Positions 1 to 10,866 of a DNA stretch of 64,000 nt are shown piece by piece. This DNA comes from Lates calcarifer (Eukaryota > Chordata > Actinopteri > Centropomidae): NCBI RefSeq assembly GCF_001640805.2, contig NC_066853.1:23619173-23683172 (forward strand), given 5' to 3'. The notes below the pieces were generated by a model. That model made no database searches, was not told the DNA's origin, and worked only from the letters and a program-made list of their open reading frames with translations. Each line of letters starts with the position of its first letter. The stretch's first letter is position 1. Made by a program: the position numbers and the translations under genes.

Positions 1-586
1 TGTAAGGGGCTTCCAGACTTTTCAAATCAGCATACTCAGTACTTGTAGAGTTGTGTAACTAGCTGCTATCAGCACTTACAGCTTGTTAGTGGACTACTGT
101 ATTTAAAAAAAACAAACAAACAAACAAAAAAAAACTACCTGTTACAACCCGCAGAGACAAGCTGTAGTAGATAAAAGAGCATGTGATAGAGGTATGACAG
201 CTGCTGTTACAAACAAACATGCTAATACACACATTCAAGTCCCTGAGCAAAGAACAGTCAGCTGGGTTTTTAATTCCGCTCATGCTGACGTCTGATGCCT
301 GCAGGATGCACGGAACTGCTTTTTGACTCTTTATATTTGTCACATATGTTTAAAGTTTGTTCAAAGCATGAAGTTACATCTATAGTGAGATGTGTGATTC
401 TGAATCTGCAGATTTTGTGCTGTAGTTGCTCATCATTTTTTTTCTACACCTACAAATCTTTCCCCAAAGGAAGGTTTGATCTGACTTTTCAAAAACAGTG
501 CACCAATACCACAACGTATCGCAGTACTACCAATAACGTCAATATTTTTGGACTAACACCAGTCTGATGTGTGTGTTTGCCTCTAG
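1..586 (+). other. Intron 1 (partial) of alpi
   Basis: No exon encoding a signal peptide was found. The stretch holds an A-rich run with AAAC repeats near 104-136 and ends in the acceptor at 586. The interval 1114-2251 is likewise intron, with a CA tract at 1119-1153 and AT-rich sequence. Confidence 0.7.
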
Positions 587-703
587 TTGAGGAAGAGAAC
601 CCAGAGTTCTGGAGGTCACAGGCACGGAAGACATTGCAGTCGACTTTGGACAGAAAACTCAACACCAATGTTGCCAAGAACATCCTGCTCTTCCTTGGAG
701 ATG
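587..703 (+). CDS. alpi: alpi exon a: mature N-terminus and first metal-binding Asp
   Basis: Follows acceptor ctctag and ends at donor gtaagt. It starts by completing a codon (phase 1 entry), then reads [17 protein letters not shown] and ends NILLFLGDG, the conserved metal-binding Asp segment. The last G is split with the next exon. Confidence 0.93.
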
Positions 704-3700
704 GTAAGTTACACAACACAGTCATTTCCTCACACTAATAACTCTATAGACGTCTCACCTAACAGAGTAGGTATGACAAGCAGAATCAGGAATTACTGCC
801 TGACCCACTTTTGAAGTAATTTTGCCACCTGGGCCCACTGTTTCCTGCCTCATTTTCACAAGAAATAAACTCCTGAACACATCAGAGAGAGAGACAGAGA
901 ATTATTTCAGTTATAACAGAGGAAATTATTGTTTGACGATCAAAATGATGGAATGAATAAAAGTGCATGTGCATGTGTATTTGTGTGCGTGCATCAGGCA
1001 TGGGAATCACAACCTACACAGCGGCTTGGATCCTCAAGGGACAGCTGCAGAACCAGACAGGAGAGGAGACAGTGATGACCATGGACACCTTCCCCAACGT
1101 GGGATTGGCTAAAGTACGCACGCACACACACACGCACAGACACACACACACACGTGCGTCAGGTACCTGTACACAAGTATGTAAATGAGTAACGCACTGC
1201 ATGTTTACTGTGCAAACCATAACATATGAACACCCAGGGGTGCTGTCACAAATTTTTCATACAGTCAAATCAGGTCAATTCTATATGTGTAAAATCACAT
1301 CTCATGAGGCCTTACACTCTGTACAATATATGACACCTGCTATCCATAGAATATGAGCAGAATCAGCCCTGTGCTGCTGCATTTCTCTCTCAACTTGATA
1401 CACAGATGTATAAGTACATGTGTGGGTATACATGTAGGGACTTGGATTTGTGCAAGTATTTACAGTATACACCTCTGTGAATTTGTATTTCATCACAACC
1501 AATATGATTTCAATACACATACTGGCCTACAGAGCCAACACTCAGTGTATTTGGGCAAAATAGAGGCTTAAATCTGACTGTAAAAACAAATAGGGGCATC
1601 TGTAAATACATTCTATCACCATTCTATCACAGATATGTATAATCTTCTTGAAAACTTAACGTACAGTTTGTCACATTACTGCACTACACAATCAGCTAAT
1701 GTTGGAAAGCTAAATTAAGTGACTTATTTCAAGTGAAAGTTAGCTGGTGATATAGCCATGGCTAGCATTAGCTAAAGCTAAAACTACAGATATGATGGAT
1801 CTTTCAAGCCAAATAAGTAAAAATATGCTATTTTATTTTTTAATACTCTATTATTCTGCACATCTAACATATATTCCATTATTATTGCAGAGTAATAATA
1901 CATTTCAAATATATTGTAGCATTTCAATAAGACTTTGTCAAATGTTTTAAAGAGATAAAAGCCAAGATGACACTGAAAACACTGTGTGTACAATGAGTCA
2001 GCTGTTAAATAGAAATAGAATTGGTATTAAAACATGTATGCAGTTATCTAAAAGATTAATTTGCAGTTCATATAGATTACACACTTAATGCCACTTGCTA
2101 ATTTCTTATTATATTCTTTTTTCCTCTGTTATTATTATTATTTTCTGGCACAAGAGCAGTTTCCCTCACAGAGAACATTAATGTTTAAACATATTTTGTC
2201 CAACAGTATATTTTATTCAGTCTCATCCTTGTGTGTGTGTTTGTTGTGCAGACCTACAGTGTGGACTTCCAGATCCCAGACAGTGCAGCCACAGCCACAG
2301 CGTATCTATGTGGAGTGAAAACCAACCTGAACACCATCGGCGTGAGCGCAGCGGCTCGCAACGGAGTCTGCAAGACTCAGAAGGGCAACGAGGTCACGTC
2401 CATTCTGAAGTGGGCCAAAGATGCTGGTAAGACTAACACAGGCCAATGTACACAAACAAACAAAAAACTGAAGTTAATATTGTAACCTGTTTGGAATTCT
2501 ACAAGAGTTGACAGAGCAAGCAAAGGGAGAGCATCCCATTCCCTCCTCATACATTTTTCTGTATGTTTTGGGAATTTGAAATGGTGACCTTTAGGTCACA
2601 ATAAGAAGCTGCTCATAGTGTTAACCTTTGTTTATTCAATTGAGGAGTCTGTTAAAGTGAGTAGTGTTAAAAACACGAATTGTTCAGTGGTGTTAAAGCC
2701 GTGCTAATCATTGTTTAAATCTGATGGAGAGCAATTCATTCTGAATATTTTTTTAAAACTTTTTTTAAATTGATTCAAAAAGGTCTGATGTTGTGCTTAC
2801 TGAAAGTGTTTTTTTTTTTCTAAAACCAGGGTGCAATGCAGGGTGTCTTCAAATGGTGCTGTGATTGAAGCAACAAATGGGATTTTGTGACTCTTTGTTG
2901 AGGAGCAGGCCCTGCTGTATCACACTTTAGTTCTGGGTCCTGACAATAGAAAATCCCTCAGGTCTTATACAGCTTCAGCAAAACCTGATTTTACAGCTGA
3001 GCAGTCTGCTGTGAGTCGCAGTGCCCCGTCAGAGCAGTATTATAGGAGCCACCAGGGAGCTGGGAGCAACAGCAGCCTGCAGCCGCATGTTATACTGCAG
3101 GATAATCTGCTGCAGGGAACCAACCTTGACTCTTATCATGTTCCACTGTTATCAATGGTCGCAAGTATCTTATAACACACACAGCGTGCCATGACCCTGA
3201 CCCCAGCACAGCACAGACTGACACAAGGTGTCACTTTCATGATGACAGCTTTTTCTCTCCAAAGAACAGTCCAAATTGCAAAGATATTCAGATAGTATCA
3301 TAGAGGACTAAAGGAGAATAAATGAATATAGTAAATTGAACCAATGGTATTTGCCGTTTTTGCTTGACATGTTACAGAAAACTTTGCTGGTCAACTGACT
3401 AATCAGCTAATCCTGACAGCTCTAAGTTGCACTCATATCACATTAGTGGGGCCATTATTCATTATTTTCATGTTGAAACATTGTTCAAAACCACAGATGT
3501 TTGTCCTATAGAAAGTTGATGAGATGAGTTTTAATTTCACTTTCATGTTCAGAATTTATTTCACAACTGAAGTCTGTGATTCCAGCTCAGTCATCTAAGT
3601 TTAAGTAAAAGAGGAATCCTTGGTATAAAGGTGGTTAAAAGGACAATAACTATGTTTACTACCCCATATTACAACATAATTATAATATACAGTACCACAG

Positions 3701-6700
3701 GAGGTTGAGAAAGTTGCTGGCAAGACATAATTTCTTAATATTTATAAAAAATGTATACATTTTACAGTCATATAGCAGAGTTCATGTTCTGTACATACGG
3801 GCCTATATACATCTACTGTACATTAAGGATAAAACAAATTGATCTTGTAGGAAAGTCTGTTGGGATTGTAACAACCACACGGGTGCAGCATGCTACTCCA
3901 GCAACCAGCTACGCCCACAGTGCGAGCAGGAAGTGGTACAGCGACGCCGACATGCCTGATGCTGCCAAGAGGGACGGCTGCACAGACATCTCCTCTCAGC
4001 TCCTCAATAACACAGACATAGATGTAAGATTATCCACTGTCATATCATTCTGATGTTAGCGTAGTTAGTGAAATGTGTTTTAATATTTTACACTGAAAGT
4101 AGATACATGTATTTGTGTATGTGTGTGTCCCCAGGTGATCATTGGTGGTGGCAGAAAGTACATGACCCCCAGGGGCACCAAGGACCCAGAGTACCCCAGG
4201 GATTACTCCTCTAGGGGCAAAAGAAAAGATGGACGCAATCTCATCAATGAGTGGCAGAGGTTGAAAATTGGAAAGGTAACACTTTGACCAAGAACACAGC
4301 CTTTTTTTTTTAAGGATCAGCTTCAGGGAGGAGTCCAGACAAAAAAAAAAAAAAAAAAAAGAAGCAAAATTTTAGGTAATGGAAGGCAGCAAGGTGTGAA
4401 ATCAAAACTCTTAAAAACAAGTGCAGAACATTTTTTCTTTATCAGGGCTGAGGTCTCCCCCTGAGAGAGTAACTACATCCAGAGCAAAAGCTCTGCTTCT
4501 GCTGCACCAAAGACAATAGTTCCAATGGATACTTTTCACAGCAATGTCTGGAGATTATGTGGAGTTACCATGGGCACAGTTTCTAGAGAGATCCATTAAG
4601 TGTGCATCAATCCATCTGTGTTTATACACCTAAAAAACCTGAATCGAAAAGCCAGAAATTTGAAAGAAGTTCAAAGATGGTAAATATATATTTTTTTCTC
4701 ACTTACATACAGATGCTTTCTTTAATCTGTTATTAATATATAAAACACTTTTCCATGCAGATACATTCTTGTTACTCGCTAACAAGGAGAAGTGGCAGTC
4801 AGGAATGACACACTTGTTTACATGCACAATGGAGCCAGAATGACTTTCTGGTTTGACATCCTTAAATAATGACCACATTTTATTTATTTTGTTTAGCCAT
4901 AAGTGGAATATCTGTAAGAAATCACCTGGAACACCCAAGAGTGTAAAATTCTCAGTATTTTTTCTGCAGTATTGACATCAGTGTATTAGTTAGGCAGTGA
5001 CACTACATGGATTTTTAAAATGTTGCACATTAATCTGCAGATTGCAAACAAAAACACAGTCAAATGAGAACATTGTTAGCATTTGTAGGCAGCGCACACC
5101 AGCCAGTGACTCATGCGGCAAAGAAAAACCATCTAGTGACAAACAGACACAAAGACCTTTCCTATCTTCCTCCCACTCAGTGTGATAGTGTGTACGTCCT
5201 GTGTGTCACACAGGTAGCTCGCTACGTGTGGAATAAAACCGATTTTGATGCCGTTGACCCTGAAACCACAGACTACCTCATGGGTGAGTTATTTTATTTA
5301 TTTATTTATTTTTGAATCTCTGTTTGCCCTCATTTCCTTCTTTTTCCATCAGACCCTCAACAAACACGACATAAATAGTCTTGTAGTGTCTTTGGTTCAT
5401 TCAGCAGCTTAGTCACATCATCTTCAGATGTCAGTCTTGAATGGGCTACTCATGTTTTCCCTCAAAGTGTTGTTCCTGACCTCCATAATATTTTCAAGGT
5501 GAAAAAACAATTCACAGAAAATTCCACAGTGGGATGAAAAAGTTTCTGCAAACATCCCACAATGCAATGCGCTATGTTTTATAGATGTGAAAATTACAGT
5601 TGTGTGTCATTATGATGTAAGCGTATGATGGTGCGGAGGAGATGTAGAGATCCAGTCATCATGCTGTTTCTGGACTGAGAGACTGGATTTTATCCCTCCA
5701 CTGTGGTTTATCACTTCCTGTGTGCTGAAAATAGTGATAGTAGTAGGAGGATGGGACTTTCCTTTCTGCTGCACGTCCACTGTGGGCTGATAAAATAGAT
5801 ATACTGTATTTTTATACAAAGCTTTGGCTGTTGCATCTTTTTATTTAGTTTGCCTCTCACCCCTCAGCTCTGTTTGAACCTGGTGATCTGCGCTTTGAGG
5901 CGGACAGGGACCCGAGCATGGACCCTTCCATTGTTGAGACCACAGAAAAGGCCATCCGCATCCTCCAGAAAAATCCTAAAGGTTTCTTCCTGCTAGTGGA
6001 GGGTGAGGACAAGAGCTTCAACCATCTTCCACACACTCCCATCAATTACTCTGTCAATTAAAGGTAGGGTAATAAAATCCCCTGGTACACCAAGGCTCTG
6101 CTGAAAATAGGAAGAAAACACATGGGTGGTCCAGGTGGATCAATGGAATCACTGACCCATTATTCCCAAAGGTGGCCAAAGTGGCAATTAAATGACAACA
6201 GTACAGCAATTGTGATTGTTTGTTAAAGCATTAAGATGCGTATCATGAAATAACATGTTCGTCATTGACACTGGGTTCACTTGAGGCGATCTTCATGATA
6301 TCTGCTCTACAGCAACAACCTCCAGAACACATCAGATAAGAGAGCAGCATGTACCTGCAGTGGATCTGCTGACTTGACATCGATTCTGCATGCAGCTCAA
6401 TGAGTTTGCCGCAGTGTGTGTTAGTGGTTGGCTGACGTGTGTTTGCTCCACACGGCTGCCTCCCCGGCCTCCTCATTCATCTCTCCTTTAATCTGAGGCA
6501 GCTGCCAGGGGACTCCATAGTGCAACCGAGTGTCTTCACAATGACTTTAAAATAACAGGCAAATGTATAAATAGAAGCAGGCATATGGTGCACCCAGTCA
6601 CTGACAGCTCACTGAGACCACAATGCACTTTGCTTTCCTGTATGGTGAGGTGAAGAGGACAGGTGCTGGAAGAATTTGCTAAGAAAAAAAAAAAAAAAAA

Positions 6701-9700
6701 ATTCTGTGACCTCTCAGCAAGAGAGATGATCTAAAATTCAACTTTGATTCTCAGCTGAAGAATGTACAAGTCCTTTCCCAATTTATGTTTTATTCCAGGA
6801 GATATTTTTCAGAGTCACCTCTTTATGAAATAAGTTGTTTTCTCACCTCTAACAATGTGAAAGGAAATGCACTACATTTTTAACAGATCCCAAAGGCTCA
6901 GCTTTGGAAATGACCTCACCTTACATGTACTGCATATTGTATGTATGCATCAGTTAAACTTGGCAAGAGTGTTTCTGATACTGTACAGACGTGATATCTT
7001 ATTCAAATAGAAACTCACTCTTCTCCTCAGAGATGTATTACACTTTCTGGGATGTTTCCTGAATGTCTTGTAGAATGAATACTTGATTTAGAGCAGTCCA
7101 CAGAGGAAGTCCAAGTCAAGTCAAAACTCATTTGATACGGGTCAGAATCAAGTCTCCGGCAATTCAACACAAGACTCAATCTAGTATCTAGTCAGCTGAT
7201 ACAAGTTTGAGTGTCTCAAATCATCAAAGACAAATCTTCATCAAGTCTAAAGTCATTCAAGACAAATTATGTGAGACAGTATCTGGGTGAGTCCAAATCA
7301 AGTCTGAAGTCACAGTAGACAAGTCAGAGTACAGTGCCAGGTCATCTGAGACATCTGAGACACTCAGTCCAAAATATGTCTTTAGTCACAGTTGACAAGC
7401 CAGAGTGAAGTCTCAAGTCGTTTGTGACAAGTCTGGATCGCATTTCAGGTCAGTCCAGATGAGTTCCAAATTAAGTCTCAGGTCTTGTAGGCAAGTTTTC
7501 TGTCAAGTTCCAAATCCATAAAGACAAGTCAAAGTCAAACCACAAGTCTTCAGATGTAAATTGTTAGACAGCTGCACGTCTTTTAGGTTTCTCAATGGTA
7601 TTCTTACATAACTAAAATAAAGATAAAGTTAGGACTAATTAATCATTCATGATGTGTGCCTATGAAAGGCCTGCATGTTGCTTTTCCAGGCCAAAATCTT
7701 TGACTTGAATGGTTCAAAGCTCAGGTCAAGTCTTTAGGCAGTCATACAATCAGAAGGAAGGCCAAGTCAGGTGCCAACTCCAACTCTCAACTTTGAGAAT
7801 TAAGCCTGACTCAAGTCTCAGGTCCAAGGTCTATAGCCCCACTACAGTGGGGTTTTTTGAGTGTCTACGTTATTTTCTTTACAAATGTTTTACTAATCTT
7901 TGACTTACTCAGTCTGCCTAAATAAATAAGGAGGAATTAGAAAAGTAATTGGTCATGTCTGATTTAATTTAACTGTCACAAAGCCAAGCACTTTTCATAT
8001 TTTATGGGACATTATCCTCTCTGTCACTTAAAGTACCAACCAGTCACCAGTCATCATCTGTAACCCTTTCCTCCCTTTGTGGTCAGGTGGCCGTATCGAC
8101 CAGGCTCACCATGATGGTCGGGCATACATGGCCCTCCACGAGACGGTTGCTTTTGACTACGCCATTGCCAAGGGCCTTGAACTCACCAAAGAGCATGAAA
8201 CTCTCACTATAGTGACGGCAGACCACTCCCACCCTGTTTCCCTCAATGGCTTCCCATTTCGAGGGCAAAGCATTCTGGGTAATTATGAACTCACCTCCTA
8301 CATACAGTTCTTTCCTCCAAATTTTGTCGTAAAATCTTTGTGATCCAGAGGCTTTACAATGCAATATCAAGTCAGTATAAATCCAGTCAACCCTTTTTCC
8401 AGGCGAAGCAAAACTGTAACTCCTTTGAGAGAGGAAAAATCATTCACTTATTCCTCCATTCTTCCCTCTATCCTTTGCTCCATCCATCTATTCCCCCCTC
8501 CAGGTGTGTTTATATCCCATGACAATAGCCACCCAATGTGGCATTTTGTGCCTGTTGTGTGTGTGTGTGTATGTGTGTGATGCCTCTCAGTGCACTGCCA
8601 GCTTCTTCTTAGCTTCAGTTTGCCTCTGCCACCAGCAGCTTGACATTTCCTCTGCTTTCTCTCCCCTGCAATTACAGCCCGCGTAAACACATATAGCCAG
8701 CAGCCTTTCTGTCCCTCGCCTTTCTATTTCAGTCCCTCGCTTTCTTCCCATCTCTGTCCCTCCTACCTGTCTCTGACTATTGACACTGACGGCCTTCTCT
8801 CACTTACATTATTCTCTCCTCTTCACTCTATCAGTCTTTCTCACCTGTTAATCTCCCTTTGGAGTGCCTCTTTATCGACTTTACTTACTCCTTACCTATA
8901 TTCTTTCAACTCTGTCTCCTTTCCATCACTGTTCTCCTGCTCCTTTACCTGGAGGCTTAAAACCTGAGATGAACCTACCACATTCACAGAGGAACAGAGA
9001 GTAATATGCCAATGATTTTTGGTGGTTTTGATTTTTTTTTTTTAGTTTATTAGACTGTATTAGACTAGATGTCAGATATCAGTCAGCCAGTGTTGTTCAA
9101 CTTTTATATATTTGTCTATACTGTATAATGGACCACAGAACAGTTGAGGTTTCATTCAGTAGCTAACAAATCTCTTTATCTAAATACTTATTGAATCTAA
9201 CAGGTGGGCCTGTCCACTCAAATTTTATTTAGCTGTGTAATTTGTAAATTTATCTATCTGAAAACTGTTCACTGTTCCCAGAAAGACAGGTTGCTGCTAT
9301 GATTGAGCCTCACCATGAACACGATGAGTCGTGTTCATGGTGAGGCTTGGCTAATAAAAGCACTTTGGTTAATGTTAAAAGAGACTGGTTTTTGTTACAT
9401 GTAAATTAACAACTTACTCTGTGTTAAATCAGCCCTCGATCTTTACCTAAACTTAACCAAGTGCTGTGAGTGCCTAACCATAACCGAATGAATGAATAAG
9501 GCTGAAGCCACTATAAATGGATATTCTACTGCAAGATTGGATATTTTGTCTGTGAACATTTTACTGATCAGTATCAATAAATTTGCAACCGACCAGATAC
9601 ATAAGTTAATGACATATCCCCATTACCGTAGAGCTAATCCGGTCATGTTTATGTTTCCTACAAAATGTATTTGCTGTTGCATAGAACAGTTGTATAGAAA

Positions 9701-10811
9701 CTTTATTTCTGGGTGACAGGGTCAGTGTGGTTTACTACAGCAGGTCACAGATTTTTGGGGGCAGCACTCCTTGTGGAGCTATATAAATAGACACAAAAAT
9801 TATTGTATTGTATTGTGTATAGTCGTGGTGTATCTGTTTACAGTGCAGCCAAACAATTTTTTGTGGTTTTTTATAAAGAAATCAGTTAATCAATCCCACC
9901 ATAATTTCATGTTGCACTTGGTGCTAGTAGTTTTCCAGTGAACTTTAACAGGAATTGCTGATGTTGTGTAGAGCTTGTGGTTTGCAGCCTGTTGCCTGCA
10001 GCTCACTGTGGCTGCACTGTTTTGTTTCATTGCACCTTGAAATGTTGTAAACTGATCTGCTGTCATTTAAATGCAGAAGATTATCACGTCTTCCTTTGAA
10101 GATGCAGTTGATTAAGACTGATGAACAATATCTTCAGCAGCAAATTAATGGAGTTTCCTGTCACACTTCACAGTAAAACCACCTTGTGTTTTGCCAATTG
10201 AATGCTTTTTAGAAGAAGTAGGAAATGCTGGGGTAACACTGCCAGTAACCTACAGAAAAAATGATGACCAGAAATGTTAACAAAAATGGAGTTGGAGTTA
10301 ATGAAAATTACTTTTCAAAGCTGTAAACATCACAGTACTGTAACTATCTGTGAGGCTACATACAGCTGGAGGAAGATAAATCAACTTTTAGATACGCGTG
10401 GTAGTCGCTATTCCATAGCTGCTAGTCCACCTATGTTTTTTTTCTTTGATTGTCACTGAAGATTCTCTCAAATCTAAATACTGTTTCAGAGGTGCTGTAT
10501 ACCCAGGTAACAAAATTCTTGTTATGAACATTGAAAGACCCAACCCACCGATATATCAGTATCAGCCTTCAGATTTGTGTTACATCCTGCTGTTCCCACC
10601 CTTCTGCTCTCTCTTTCCTGTCCTGTCCTCATTTTACCCTCCTCCTCCTCCCAGTAGTGCAGCAGTGATTAATGTGCTTGTGAAACTCTGAGCTCTTCAT
10701 CAGCGGGGAGACTCACCAGGCTAATGGCTCATCTGGAGAGAAACACTGAGATACTCAACAAGCTCTGAACCTCCTGGGGATCCAAGGACCTCTCATCTCT
10801 CTCTCTCACAC

Positions 10812-10866
<55 letters not shown>

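Noticed and set aside
7105..7830. CRISPR-like or regulatory direct-repeat array
   Set aside because: Units vary in length and sequence, spacers are irregular, and the context is a vertebrate intron.
9306..9347. Intronic microRNA
   Set aside because: The stem is only 19 bp with a 4-base loop, shorter than a typical pre-miRNA stem, and the flanks do not extend the pairing.
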